A stretch of 64,000 nucleotides of DNA from JAWPMV01 sp039819665 (GTDB lineage: Bacteria; Bacteroidota; Bacteroidia; J057). Below are positions 24,207 to 32,757 of this stretch, piece after piece. The position numbers and the translations under genes were made by a program. The notes under the pieces were generated by a model. It did no database searches. It saw nothing but the letters and a program-made list of their open reading frames with translations, and had not been told where the DNA came from. The DNA lies in NCBI GenBank assembly GCA_039819665.1, contig JBCBRM010000017.1:62001-126000 (forward strand). Reading direction: 5' to 3'. How positions within the stretch are numbered: the first letter of the stretch is position 1; each line of letters opens with the position of its first letter.

Positions 24207-24956
24207 ATGATTACTCCGATTGAAATACGGCAGCAAAGCTTCAAAAAAGCCCTACGCGGATATGACCGTGAAGAGGTTGATGCTTTCTTGCTTGCCCTTT
24301 CCCAGGAATGGGCAAGGCAATTGGAAGCCCATAGAGCCGTCAAAGACGAGCTTTATAGAGTACAAACCAGTTACAATACCCTCAAAGAAGTTGAGGGCAT
24401 GCTTCATAAAACCCTAATCCAGGCCGAACAAAGCTCTCGAGACACCATGGAGAGCGCAAAGCAACGTGCCAATCTTAAGATGAGAGAGGCCGAAACAGAG
24501 GCTCAGGCCATAATTAGACAGGGTAGAGAGGAAAGAGACAGGCTCCACAGAGAGATTACTGAGCTTTCCCGCAAACGCGAACAATTGATGGTTCAGCTGA
24601 AAGGATTCCTATCTACGCAGCTGGATTTTGTTAATACTTATGAAGGACGCGAACTACCTCCTTCGTCAGAACCTGTACCCAAACATTTACACTCAGGATT
24701 CGAGAAACTACCCGAACTTTCAAAAGTTGAGCAAATGACTGGAAGTACGCAGGTAAGTAAAGAGGAGGTCAAACAAGAAACCAAAGCTGAAGTTCCGGAG
24801 CCTCCAAAAGTAGATATTCCGAAGGAAGAAACTCCGCATATAAATGGCAATCATGCTCCAAATGCTAACGGAAGACAGGCAGAAAATATCTTCGAAAGTC
24901 ATAAGAAAGGAGTAGAGGATGCTAATTTATTAGAAGATATCATGAAAGAATTGTAG
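24207..24956 (+). CDS. DivIVA-domain coiled-coil protein
   Basis: From ATG 24207 the product has 249 residues. The first 50 residues form the DivIVA signature (MITPIEIRQQSFKKALRGYD followed by REEVDAFL), followed by a coiled coil to about 135 (rich in Glu, Arg, Gln and Leu). The rest is a Pro/Glu-rich linker and a short C-terminal helix. DivIVA proteins sense membrane curvature at poles and septa. A frame reaching upstream to 24171 would overlap the WD40 gene and adds a stretch that the family lacks, so 24207 is preferred. It is 48 bases upstream of dcd. Its exact role in a Gram-negative gliding bacterium is open. Confidence 0.85.
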   Translation: MITPIEIRQQSFKKALRGYDREEVDAFLLALSQEWARQLEAHRAVKDELYRVQTSYNTLKEVEGMLHKTLIQAEQSSRDTMESAKQRANLKMREAETEAQAIIRQGREERDRLHREITELSRKREQLMVQLKGFLSTQLDFVNTYEGRELPPSSEPVPKHLHSGFEKLPELSKVEQMTGSTQVSKEEVKQETKAEVPEPPKVDIPKEETPHINGNHAPNANGRQAENIFESHKKGVEDANLLEDIMKEL

Positions 24957-25004
24957 GCAATTGTGTAATTTTGCCCGCTTCATGAAATCTTTAAACCATT
25001 CTAT

Positions 25005-25541
25005 ATGATTCTTAGCGATGCCGGTATCCTTGCTGAAATAGAGCAAGGAAATATCGTGATTGAACCCTTTGAGCGCAGCTGTCTCGGAAGTAATAGTTAT
25101 GATGTACATCTGGGAAAATACCTGGCTGTGTATAAGGACCTCATACTTGATGCAAAGAAACACAATCAAATAGAAGAGATCATCATTCCCGAAGAGGGAT
25201 ACATTCTCCAACCCAATACCCTATATCTCGGCGTTACCGAAGAATATACCGAAACGCATAAACACGTACCTTTCCTCGAGGGGAAAAGCAGCATCGGTCG
25301 CCTGGGCATTCACATCCATGCCACAGCTGGTAAAGGCGATGTAGGTTTTTGCAATACCTGGACCCTGGAAATCACCGTAGCACAGGCAGTTAGAGTTTAT
25401 GCCGGTATGCCTGTCGGTCAGTTGATTTATTTCGATGTGCAAGGGGAAGTTATCAATGCCTACAACAGCAAGGAAAATGCGAAGTACACGACTCGTACCG
25501 TGAAACCGGTGGAGTCGATGATGTGGAAGAATAAGTTTTGA
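25005..25541 (+). CDS. dcd: dCTP deaminase
   Basis: The 178-residue enzyme converts dCTP to dUTP and ammonia, the first step of the dCTP route to dTMP. It has the trimeric dUTPase-like fold: SDAGILAEI at the start, FERSCLGSNSYDVHLG (23-38), FLEGKSSIGRLGIHIHATAG (89-108) with the nucleotide-binding Ser/Arg loop, and GFCNTWTLEITV (113-124) with the catalytic Glu. The length fits the family. It is the last gene of the 22513 run; a GTGTTAG-type repeat begins on the first base after its stop codon. Confidence 0.93.
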   Translation: MILSDAGILAEIEQGNIVIEPFERSCLGSNSYDVHLGKYLAVYKDLILDAKKHNQIEEIIIPEEGYILQPNTLYLGVTEEYTETHKHVPFLEGKSSIGRLGIHIHATAGKGDVGFCNTWTLEITVAQAVRVYAGMPVGQLIYFDVQGEVINAYNSKENAKYTTRTVKPVESMMWKNKF

Positions 25542-25639
25542 AAACGTGTTGGGGTGTTAGGTTTTAGTGTATTGGCGTAATCTAAGATCAAATAGAACAT
25601 AACGCTAACACACTAACACGTCAACCCCCCAACACGTTT
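25542..25639. repeat. GTGTTAG-family inverted repeat, copy E
   Basis: This is the most regular copy. AAACGTGTTGGGG (25542-25554) is perfectly complementary to CCCCAACACGTTT (25627-25639), and the inner arms TTTTAGTGTATTGGCGT and the matching ACGCTAACACACTAACA continue the pairing with a few mismatches. It follows the dcd stop codon directly and lies about 105 bases before gldA. Confidence 0.8.
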
Positions 25640-25743
25640 CCGCCATTTTAACATAGCATTAACACTATCTTTCTTGACCTTCATCATGGGCTCTTTTTAG
25701 ATTTACGCCTAAAAATTTCCTTATAGACATTGGAAATACTACT

Positions 25744-26673
25744 ATGGATATTAGCGTAAAGAACCTTAGCAAAAAGTACGGGACGCAAAAAGCGGTTGAT
25801 AATATCTCCTTTACGGTAAAAACCGGCGAAATTCTGGGCTTTCTGGGTCCTAATGGAGCTGGAAAAACAACCACAATGAAAATCCTGACTACTTATCTTT
25901 CTGCAACAGAAGGAGAGGTAAAAATCGGGAGCTTTGACGTCTCCGACAATGCAGAGAAAATCAAGCCTCATATCGGCTACCTTCCAGAAAACAATCCACT
26001 TTACCTCGATATGCCAGTTTTGGAGTATCTGTGGTTTATGGCAGAAACGCAGGGAGTTAGCAAAGAGAATATTCCGGGAAGGATTGCAACTATCGTAAGT
26101 CAGTGCGGCCTTAATAAAGAGAAGCACAAAAAAATCGGTGAACTCTCCAAGGGTTATCGCCAAAGAGTAGGACTGGCTCAAGCCCTCATCCATGATCCGG
26201 AGATTTTAATTCTGGATGAGCCTACAACTGGACTTGACCCTAACCAAATTGTAGAGATCAGAAATCTGATCAAAGAGATTGGGAAAGAGAAGACTGTTAT
26301 TCTCAGTACACATATTCTTCCTGAGGTAGAAGCTACTTGCGATCGGATCCTTATCATCAATGATGGAAATATTGTAGCAGATGGCACACCGGAGAGCCTG
26401 AGTAAAAAAGCAGAAGAAAGTTCTGTATTTCGGGTTCAGATCAAATCGCCCAAACCGGACGAATTGGCCGATGAGCTACGCAAGCTTGAAGATGTCAGCC
26501 TAGTCGAAGTATTGAATCGCGCCGAAGGAAAATTCGAGATCACTAGCAAAAGTGATATGCCTTTCCGCGAAATGCTTTTTAATAGCTGTGTGAAAAATGG
26601 CTGGATCCTAACCGAATTACAATTCATGGAAGCCAGTCTGGAAGATATTTTCCGCGAATTGACCCTCAACTAA
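25744..26673 (+). CDS. gldA: Gliding-motility ABC transporter ATPase GldA
   Basis: The 309-residue ATPase energises the GldAFG ABC transporter required for gliding in some Bacteroidota. Walker A is GPNGAGKT (about 38-45), the signature loop is LSKGYRQRVGLAQAL (about 136-150), and Walker B is ILILDEPTTGLDP (about 157-169), followed by the switch His in LSTHILPEVE. The segment YLPENNPLYLDMPVLEYL and the C-terminal domain ending EASLEDIFRELT are those of GldA. It is followed by gldF 24 bases later and gldG 10 bases after that, so they form an operon. Confidence 0.93.
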   Translation: MDISVKNLSKKYGTQKAVDNISFTVKTGEILGFLGPNGAGKTTTMKILTTYLSATEGEVKIGSFDVSDNAEKIKPHIGYLPENNPLYLDMPVLEYLWFMAETQGVSKENIPGRIATIVSQCGLNKEKHKKIGELSKGYRQRVGLAQALIHDPEILILDEPTTGLDPNQIVEIRNLIKEIGKEKTVILSTHILPEVEATCDRILIINDGNIVADGTPESLSKKAEESSVFRVQIKSPKPDELADELRKLEDVSLVEVLNRAEGKFEITSKSDMPFREMLFNSCVKNGWILTELQFMEASLEDIFRELTLN

Positions 26674-26697
26674 TCTAATTCTGAAAAAGATCATCTA

Positions 26698-27423
26698 ATG
26701 AAAAATATATGGATCATAGCAAAACGGGAATTTCAAACCTTCTTTGACTCCCTGGTTGCTTATATCTTATTGTTTGCGTTCCTCGGACTGACCGGATTTC
26801 TAACCTGGTTCTTTGGAAACGACATATTTTTGGTGAAACAGGCCGATCTGGGTGCCTTTTTTGATTTCGCCTATCTGCTTTTCATTTTTTTCATCCCTGC
26901 CATAACGATGCGGATGATTGCCGAAGAGAAAAAAGCAGGAACTCTGGAAGTGTTGGTTACCCGAGCTATTTCTGATTGGGAGATTGTTGCAGGTAAATAT
27001 CTGGCCTGTTTACTCCTCGTGGGTACTTCTCTCCTCTTTACCCTTCCCTACTACTTTACGGTAGCCTGGTTAGGGCCAATGGATCACGGAGCAACCATCA
27101 TGGGATACTTTGGCTTACTGCTGTTGAGTTCAGCTTATATTGGCATTGGACTTTTTGCCAGTAGTATCACCAATAATCAAATTGTAGCTTTTTTGTTAGC
27201 CTTGTTGATTGGTTTTGTCTTTGCATTCATCTTCGACTTTTCAGCAAGTCTCTTCCCCGGAGGAGTAGGTAATTTTCTGGATTATCTGAGCTTCAACACG
27301 CATTTCAATTCTATTTCGCGTGGAGTGATTGATTCCCGAGATTTGATCTTCTTCCTCACACTTACGGCTTTAGGCCTTTTGTTAACCGAGCGTCAACTCG
27401 CTCAAAGAAACGTAATCGACTAA
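26698..27423 (+). CDS. gldF: Gliding-motility ABC transporter permease GldF
   Basis: The 241-residue inner membrane protein has six hydrophobic segments. It opens KNIWIIAKREFQTFFDSLVA and contains the permease loop RMIAEEKKAGTLEVLVTRAI (about 80-100), as in ABC-2 permeases of the NosY/GldF type. It sits between gldA and gldG, the standard arrangement. It forms the membrane channel of the GldAFG transporter, whose substrate is not established. Confidence 0.92.
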   Translation: MKNIWIIAKREFQTFFDSLVAYILLFAFLGLTGFLTWFFGNDIFLVKQADLGAFFDFAYLLFIFFIPAITMRMIAEEKKAGTLEVLVTRAISDWEIVAGKYLACLLLVGTSLLFTLPYYFTVAWLGPMDHGATIMGYFGLLLLSSAYIGIGLFASSITNNQIVAFLLALLIGFVFAFIFDFSASLFPGGVGNFLDYLSFNTHFNSISRGVIDSRDLIFFLTLTALGLLLTERQLAQRNVID

Positions 27424-27433
27424 GCCTGAGATC

Positions 27434-28957
27434 ATGAAACTTACTAAATCAACCTTAAATATTCGGACGCTGCTGTACATAGGGATTTTCCTTATTGTCA
27501 ACCTGATTGCCTATCGGGCTTTCTTTCGGATTGACTTTACAGCAGACAAAAGATACACCCTCAGCAATAGTAGCAAGGACATTTTAAAGAATCTTGCGGA
27601 TCAGGTAACCATCTCAGCTTACTTTTCACCAAATCTTCCTCCTGACTTCGAGAATGTAAAAAATGACTTCCAGGACATGCTCTCGGAGTTTGCCAGTTAT
27701 TCAGACGGACAGGTGGTATACGAATTTCTGGAAGTTCCCCAGGAAGATGCAGAGAAAGCCAAGTTGCAGCAGAGTGGATTGGCTCAGGTACAAATTCAGA
27801 GTAGAGAGAATGATGAGATTAAAGTAGTGAATGGATTCATGGGAGCCATTGTAAAATTAGGCGCCCAACAAGAACCTATTCCTTTGATTCGAGATGTGAG
27901 GGGGATGGAGTATTCGCTTGCCTCCAGTGTAAAGAAGTTGGCGGTCAAGGATAAACCTAAAGTGGGCTTTATTCAGGGACATGGTGAACCTTCTATTCAA
28001 CAGATGCCACAGGTAGCTCAAATGCTTCAAGTCTCTTACATCGGAGATACCGTCAATCTTTCTCAGCCTAATTCCTGGGCGGCCTTTAAGACTTTGGTGA
28101 TTCTAAAACCACAGCAGCCCTATTCTCCACAAGAATTGGCTCAGCTGGATGAATTTTTGGCAAGCGGAGGGAACCTCTTTGTAGGACTGGATGCGGTTCA
28201 GGCCAATCTGCAGGGGCAAGGTCCCTGGGGTCCCTTGAACACAGGACTTGAAACCTGGTTGGGGGAAAAAGGAGTACGCGTAGAGCAGAGTTTTCTGGTA
28301 GATCAACAAGGAATCCAGATCGGTGTTCAAACACCTCAGATGACGCCATTCGGGCAAATGAATGTAACCAGCTACATCGATTTCCCCTACATCATGCAAA
28401 TCAACAATTTCGAAGATCATCCGATTACAGAAGGACTGGAAGTTATGTTGATGCAATTTCCTAGTCCGGTTTCACTGAGTTTGGATAGCACTTTGAAAGG
28501 TGGAAATTTGGTGTACAGCTCTCAACTCACCGGAAAACAGCCAGCTCCCGTCTTCTTTAATCCCAATAAACAGTGGACCCAAAATGACTTTACAGCAGGT
28601 CCTCAACCTATGGCCGTGTGGGTAGAAGGTAGCGAGGCAAATAAAGATTCAAGAATTGTAGTAGCGGGAGATGGAGATTTCCCCATTTACCAGCAAGGTC
28701 AGCAATTCATCCCCGACAATGCCAACTTCCTCGTAAATGCCATTGATTGGTTGACGGATGATACGGGCCTCATACAACTACGAACTAAGGGAGTAGTAGC
28801 TAGACCCCTGGAAAAACAATTAGAAGCAGGAGAAAGAAGCCTGGTCAAGGTGCTCAATTTCCTTTTGCCAATTTTGATCTTACTGGGATTTGGTATCTAC
28901 CGAAGACAAAAAAGAAAGATGCAGACCCTTAAATGGAAGGCGATTGATTATAGTTAG
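27434..28957 (+). CDS. gldG: Gliding-motility ABC transporter accessory protein GldG
   Basis: The 507-residue protein has one membrane anchor at each end (about 13-33 and 470-492) and a large periplasmic part between them. The sequence FFRIDFTADKRYTLSNSSKDILKNL (about 30-55) opens the GldG/ABC-transporter-auxiliary domain, and FIQGHGEPSI (about 177) and the VVAGDGDFP segment (about 409) are further family landmarks. Its place after gldF with a 10-base gap confirms the identity. The C-terminus ends in KKRKMQTLKWKAIDYS-like basic residues at the cytoplasmic side. Confidence 0.93.
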   Translation: MKLTKSTLNIRTLLYIGIFLIVNLIAYRAFFRIDFTADKRYTLSNSSKDILKNLADQVTISAYFSPNLPPDFENVKNDFQDMLSEFASYSDGQVVYEFLEVPQEDAEKAKLQQSGLAQVQIQSRENDEIKVVNGFMGAIVKLGAQQEPIPLIRDVRGMEYSLASSVKKLAVKDKPKVGFIQGHGEPSIQQMPQVAQMLQVSYIGDTVNLSQPNSWAAFKTLVILKPQQPYSPQELAQLDEFLASGGNLFVGLDAVQANLQGQGPWGPLNTGLETWLGEKGVRVEQSFLVDQQGIQIGVQTPQMTPFGQMNVTSYIDFPYIMQINNFEDHPITEGLEVMLMQFPSPVSLSLDSTLKGGNLVYSSQLTGKQPAPVFFNPNKQWTQNDFTAGPQPMAVWVEGSEANKDSRIVVAGDGDFPIYQQGQQFIPDNANFLVNAIDWLTDDTGLIQLRTKGVVARPLEKQLEAGERSLVKVLNFLLPILILLGFGIYRRQKRKMQTLKWKAIDYS

Positions 28958-29051
28958 GACGTATTAGGGTGTTAGAGTATTTGCGTGCGAGGGATGATTC
29001 AAGAAGAAAAACATAACTCTAACACACTAACATCCAAACACCTTAACACTC
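28958..29051. repeat. GTGTTAG-family inverted repeat, copy F
   Basis: It starts on the first base after the gldG stop codon (GACGTATTAGGGTGTTAGAG) and ends CACCTTAACACTC seven bases before the DUF4340 start. The arms are imperfectly complementary (inner right arm TAACTCTAACACACTAACA). The copy exactly fills the gap between two genes that are otherwise co-transcribed. Confidence 0.7.
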
Positions 29052-29057
29052 AAAAAA

Positions 29058-29993
29058 ATGTTTAAAAGATTCACAAATAAACAACTAGGCATAGCTTTAG
29101 CAGGATTGACAGTCCTCTATTTAGGTATGGTGTCATTTGGAGGAAGGAAAGCCCGGACATTTGAAAAAACACTTGCGGCTGTTGATACATCCCTTGTAAA
29201 TACTATTATCGTAGACGCTCCTCAGAAGGATCAAGTACAGCTCGAAAAGCAAACAGGCGTATGGCGGCTTAAACTTACTAATGGAAATACAGCGCCGGTA
29301 AATGGAAATGGATTGCGTTCAGCACTTGGGGGGTTGGCTCTTTTAGAAGCTTCTCAACTGGTTAGTCGTGATGATGATGACTGGGGAGAATACCAGGTAG
29401 ACAGTGCAGGCACACGCGTACAACTAATGGGAGCAGATGGGAAAATACTGGATATTATTCTTGGTAGCTTTACTTATCGTACAACAGGTATGAACTATGT
29501 TCGTCTGCAGGATGACGAGGATACTTATTTAGTAGAGGGGTATCTGGAAGGAAATTTCAATAAAGCCGCAAACGATTGGAGGAAAAATAACCTTACTGAT
29601 TTTACAACTTCCGATGTTCAGGGTCTAGGCTTTGCTATGGGAGAGTCCGGAGCTTACAAAATCAGCAAAGATTCCAGCCAGCAATGGATCATGATGGAAA
29701 CAGAGCAAGCCCTGGATCAGGCAGAAGTTAGCAGCTTCATTAGCAGCATCTACGCACTCAAAAGTAGTAATTTCGTAGACCGCAAGCCGGCTTCTTTGAG
29801 TCCATCCATGCAACTAAGCATCCAAACCGGAACGAAAGGTATTGTTACCATCAAAGCCTTCCCCGATGCCGAGCATGGTTTCCTCATCCAGTCCAGTCAA
29901 AACCCTGAATCCTATTTCTCCGGAAATCAGGAGGGCTTAACAGATAAACTCTTTGTACAGGCTGAAAGGTTCTTTGCCAAGGAAGAAGAATAG
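29058..29993 (+). CDS. DUF4340-domain protein
   Basis: The 311-residue protein has an N-terminal membrane anchor (LGIALAGLTVLYLGMVSF, about 10-27) and two repeats of the DUF4340 beta fold. Visible motifs are VQLEKQTGVWRL, VQLMGADGKILDIILGSFTYR (about 120-140) and NLTDFTTSDVQGLGF. In Bacteroidota and other phyla DUF4340 proteins often follow GldG-type ABC-associated genes, as here. The product probably sits in the periplasm with the GldAFG transporter. A terminator follows at 30018. Confidence 0.87.
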   Translation: MFKRFTNKQLGIALAGLTVLYLGMVSFGGRKARTFEKTLAAVDTSLVNTIIVDAPQKDQVQLEKQTGVWRLKLTNGNTAPVNGNGLRSALGGLALLEASQLVSRDDDDWGEYQVDSAGTRVQLMGADGKILDIILGSFTYRTTGMNYVRLQDDEDTYLVEGYLEGNFNKAANDWRKNNLTDFTTSDVQGLGFAMGESGAYKISKDSSQQWIMMETEQALDQAEVSSFISSIYALKSSNFVDRKPASLSPSMQLSIQTGTKGIVTIKAFPDAEHGFLIQSSQNPESYFSGNQEGLTDKLFVQAERFFAKEEE

Positions 29994-30017
29994 ATCATCT
30001 GATGATAAAATATATAG

Positions 30018-30046
30018 GTCCTCACAGTTTGTGAGGGCTTTTTTTG
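30018..30046 (+). terminator. Intrinsic terminator after the gldAFG-DUF4340 genes
   Basis: CCTCAC (30020-30025) pairs with GTGAGG (30031-30036) around AGTTT and is followed by GC and seven T residues. It lies 26 bases after the DUF4340 stop codon and closes the transcription unit starting near gldA. Confidence 0.8.
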
Positions 30047-30133
30047 ATTAGTCCGTTTTAATGAAGCAAACCAACGCACCTTATTTAATTTCAAGATTGC
30101 CATTTTAGACAAATACCAGCACTCCGAACCTAT

Positions 30134-30237
30134 CCAAGTGCGCAGGCCCTGCAGAGCCCATCGGGAAAAGGGGCGGCAGGTGCGGCTGGCTTTGGGCTCT
30201 GCGATTTTTCCCCCTTTTTCTAAAAAAGGGAAATAAA
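30134..30237 (-). repeat. Hairpin repeat with conserved 34-base loop, copy 2
   Basis: Read on the minus strand, GCAGAGCCC (30202-30194) pairs with GGGCTCTGC (30159-30151) around a 34-base loop that opens AAAGC and closes CCCGAT, as in copy 1 at 14470. The upstream hairpin rich in TTTCCC/GGGAAA and the downstream GGCCTGCGCACTTG also match in pattern. Stem sequences differ from copy 1 while remaining complementary. Confidence 0.65.
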
Positions 30238-30347
30238 CCTTTAAAATTATTCAAAGAAAAACCTGGATAAGTAGACTCAGACAGCTCTACTTCGCTCGCT
30301 GTGACACAATTTTTGATGAGAGTAAATTATTGTAGAGATAAAAAATC

Positions 30348-30959
30348 TTAAGAAACCTCCTCAACCCACTGCTTCCTCAAAAAATACTTCCCAAGGATAT
30401 CAAATTCCAGATTCACCGGATCACCCACTTTCAACTGATTGAAACTGGTGTGATCATAAGTATAAGGAATGATGGTAATGGTAAAATAATTCTTGCCTGC
30501 TTCAATCAGCGTCAAACTCGTTCCATTAACACAAATCGAACCTTTCTCCACCAATAAATGCGCAAACTCATCGGGATAGCTAAACTTAAATAACCAGGAA
30601 CCATCTCTGTCCTCAATTTCCTCTACCCTACCCACCGTATCTACATGTCCTTGTACAAAATGGCCATCCAAACGATCACCCACCTTGAGACACATTTCCA
30701 GATTCACCTTATCTCCGGGCTTCCAGGAACCCAGACTGGTTTTCTTAAGCGTCTCTTCAACTGCTACTACTTTATATTGACTTCCCTGTTCATTGGAAAG
30801 CAGAATATCAGCTACTGTCAGACAGACTCCTTCATGAGCAATACTCTGGTCTATTTTAATCGGCTCATCAAAGGGCGCAAATACCTCTATGACCCTTCCA
30901 CTACCTTCTGATTTTACTGAATATACTTCTCCAATATGTGTAACGATTCCTGTAAACAT
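30348..30959 (-). CDS. ribE: Riboflavin synthase, alpha chain
   Basis: The 203-residue enzyme makes riboflavin from two molecules of 6,7-dimethyl-8-ribityllumazine. It begins with the diagnostic MFTGIVTHIGEV and has two lumazine-binding domains (about 1-97 and 98-195): the first holds SIAHEGVCLTV (40-50), the second VEKGSICVNGTSLTL (about 134-148) and GHFVQGHVDTVG between them. The length matches the family. The C-terminus is YFLRKQWVEEVS-like, as usual. It is the last of a minus-strand series after the DUF2306-like gene and the LytTR regulator; the gap to the next gene is 78 bases. No FMN riboswitch was seen. Confidence 0.95.
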   Translation of the reverse strand: MFTGIVTHIGEVYSVKSEGSGRVIEVFAPFDEPIKIDQSIAHEGVCLTVADILLSNEQGSQYKVVAVEETLKKTSLGSWKPGDKVNLEMCLKVGDRLDGHFVQGHVDTVGRVEEIEDRDGSWLFKFSYPDEFAHLLVEKGSICVNGTSLTLIEAGKNYFTITIIPYTYDHTSFNQLKVGDPVNLEFDILGKYFLRKQWVEEVS

Positions 30960-31037
30960 GATGATTCATTAATAAATGTAGGGACAGATAATTAACCGTC
31001 CCTACAATTTACTTTTTCTAAAAGACTTTGTTTCAGT

Positions 31038-31763
31038 TTATGCTGCTCGCGCCATTCTTTCCTGTTTTTTCTTAGACGGCTTTAATATTCCTTTCTTCTC
31101 ATAATACCTTCTGGCAAAAGCAAGACCAACAAAAGTGAGGATGGTAGGGAGAATCCAAGGAAGGATTTGCCAATAACCCGTCAAAATTCCATCCAGGTAC
31201 TGACGTCCACCGAAAGCCAGAAAAGCTGTGTAGGCAGCCGTTCCAGTGGTTACCATTCCCACATAATGCTCTTTAAACCAAGACTTGCCTTCCATTTGGC
31301 TTTTGTAGTCTCGTATCAATTGAGGAATTGAAGCGATCCCTAGCATTCCAAAAAACATCATCAGAATGGAAGCTCCACTACTCAGGTTGAAAAGCGCATA
31401 GGTAATCATCGTTATGCTGAATAAGATGATTGCAATATTTATAGAATAGTGTATTTGTTTAAAACGAAGGCTTGGTTCTTTTTTATTCTTTAGGATAGCC
31501 ACTCCATACCAAAGCGGGTTACCCGTGATAAAGGTCAGAAATCCAAGGAAAATAGCCGCATTGTATTCCTGAATAATCACATTCTTTACACTCAGAATAG
31601 CAGCAGTGATTACAACGAACCACATACAATAAACATAGAGATTTCCAATTTTTCGGTGAAGTTTCCCTCCCTTTCTGGTGAATACTGGTAGCCAAAAAAG
31701 GATAAGGCTGATAAAGCCAACGATGACATGAGAGAGAGTAGTGATTTTAGTAAATGATTCCAT
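31038..31763 (-). CDS. Multi-pass membrane protein, DUF2306-like
   Basis: The 241-residue product has about seven hydrophobic segments. A conserved pattern is visible: SHVIVGFISLILFWLPVFTR near the start, the KGGKLHRKIGNLYVYCMW motif (about 31-48) with its HRxxG, and YKSQMEGKSWFKEHYVGM with histidine in the centre. This matches the predicted membrane proteins of the DUF2306/YoaT type, of unknown function, whose histidines suggest heme or metal binding. It lies 101 bases after a LytTR regulator on the same strand. That regulator and this gene could form a small unit in which the regulator controls the membrane protein. Confidence 0.7.
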   Translation of the reverse strand: MESFTKITTLSHVIVGFISLILFWLPVFTRKGGKLHRKIGNLYVYCMWFVVITAAILSVKNVIIQEYNAAIFLGFLTFITGNPLWYGVAILKNKKEPSLRFKQIHYSINIAIILFSITMITYALFNLSSGASILMMFFGMLGIASIPQLIRDYKSQMEGKSWFKEHYVGMVTTGTAAYTAFLAFGGRQYLDGILTGYWQILPWILPTILTFVGLAFARRYYEKKGILKPSKKKQERMARAA

Positions 31764-31864
31764 ATGATTGCTTTTTCTCTTGCTTTACCCAAATGTAGAG
31801 CAGGAGTTTCAGCAAATAAAAAAGCAGTGACGGCTGACAAGGCAATATTGACGAAAAACAAGGA

Positions 31865-32740
31865 TTAGGGACGAATGACAAACTTTTGGGACAAACGGTT
31901 TTTCAATTCCTTAATCTTATTTCGGGAAACAGGAACCTGTAAATCACCATTAGCTTTTAGGCTTAGGGTTAACCCTTGTGCATTTCCCTCCACCTTCGAG
32001 ATTTGCCCCAGATTCACGATAAAAGATCGATGACTTCTGTAGAAATGCTCCTGTGGTAATTCTTTCTCCAGCTTAGAAAGCGTGCTACGGAGAATTTCTT
32101 TTTCAATATCACCTTCCGCTAGATAATAAACCAGTACATAGTTTTGCATAGCTTCCATATAAAGTAGCTTATCCAATTCTATTCGAAATGACTGCTTTTT
32201 ATTGGAAGTGGAAAGACTGAGTTTTTCAGCTAGGTGTTTCTCTATTTGGGGTAATTGGATTTCACTCGCGTGCTGGGCATTTCGTTTGACATACCGCAAT
32301 TGATTTACCAGACCGCTAAAGATTATGGGAAAAATCCCGATCGCAAAGGTTGCAATAAAGGAAAAGAGTAGATTTCCTACATGAAAAGGTCCTGAGGGAT
32401 ATCGATACATTAAATAAACATGATTGGCCAAAGCAATCAACGCTATCAATATCGCAGTAGTCAAAATCCACTTACCCAGAGTCCAGCTGGGAAGATCTTT
32501 CCGGATTTTCAATACAAAGCGGATGAATACCTCGAATAGGAAACTTACCCCAAAGGTAATGAGGCCAAAGCCCACACAAAGTATCAGAGGATCTTCTGGA
32601 ATTTGCCCGATCCCAAAGGGTCGGAAAAAATACAGAAACAGAAAGATAAATGTACCGACCCCCAGAGCTTCCCAAAAGAAAGCTTTCAAATTTGCTGAAT
32701 CCGGATACGCCTCATTGAGTTTCCGTAAAATAGATTTCAC
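31865..32740 (-). CDS. LytTR-family DNA-binding protein with membrane-bound sensor half
   Basis: The 291-residue regulator has four hydrophobic segments in residues 20-155 (for example GVGTFIFLFLYFFRPFGIG) and a LytTR DNA-binding domain at about 190-291: LLYMEAMQNYVLVYYLAEGD, SHRSFIVNLGQISKVEGNAQ and VPVSRNKIKEL. Such membrane-anchored LytTR proteins are common in Bacteroidota and control neighbouring genes. It starts 17 bases after the stop of the type-B sorted surface protein and precedes the DUF2306-like gene, so its operon partners may be one or both. No response-regulator receiver domain is present, so the signal is probably sensed by the membrane part. Confidence 0.9.
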   Translation of the reverse strand: MKSILRKLNEAYPDSANLKAFFWEALGVGTFIFLFLYFFRPFGIGQIPEDPLILCVGFGLITFGVSFLFEVFIRFVLKIRKDLPSWTLGKWILTTAILIALIALANHVYLMYRYPSGPFHVGNLLFSFIATFAIGIFPIIFSGLVNQLRYVKRNAQHASEIQLPQIEKHLAEKLSLSTSNKKQSFRIELDKLLYMEAMQNYVLVYYLAEGDIEKEILRSTLSKLEKELPQEHFYRSHRSFIVNLGQISKVEGNAQGLTLSLKANGDLQVPVSRNKIKELKNRLSQKFVIRP

Positions 32741-32757
32741 ACGCGTTTCTGTTGGAC

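Larger units (their letters stand above)
29994..30347. other. Gene-free stretch between convergent units with a hairpin repeat
   Basis: It contains the terminator at 30018-30046 and the second hairpin repeat at 30134-30237. Another palindromic stretch around 30275-30310 (AGCTCTACTTCGCTCGCTGTG) has no clear identity. No protein gene is seen. Confidence 0.6.
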
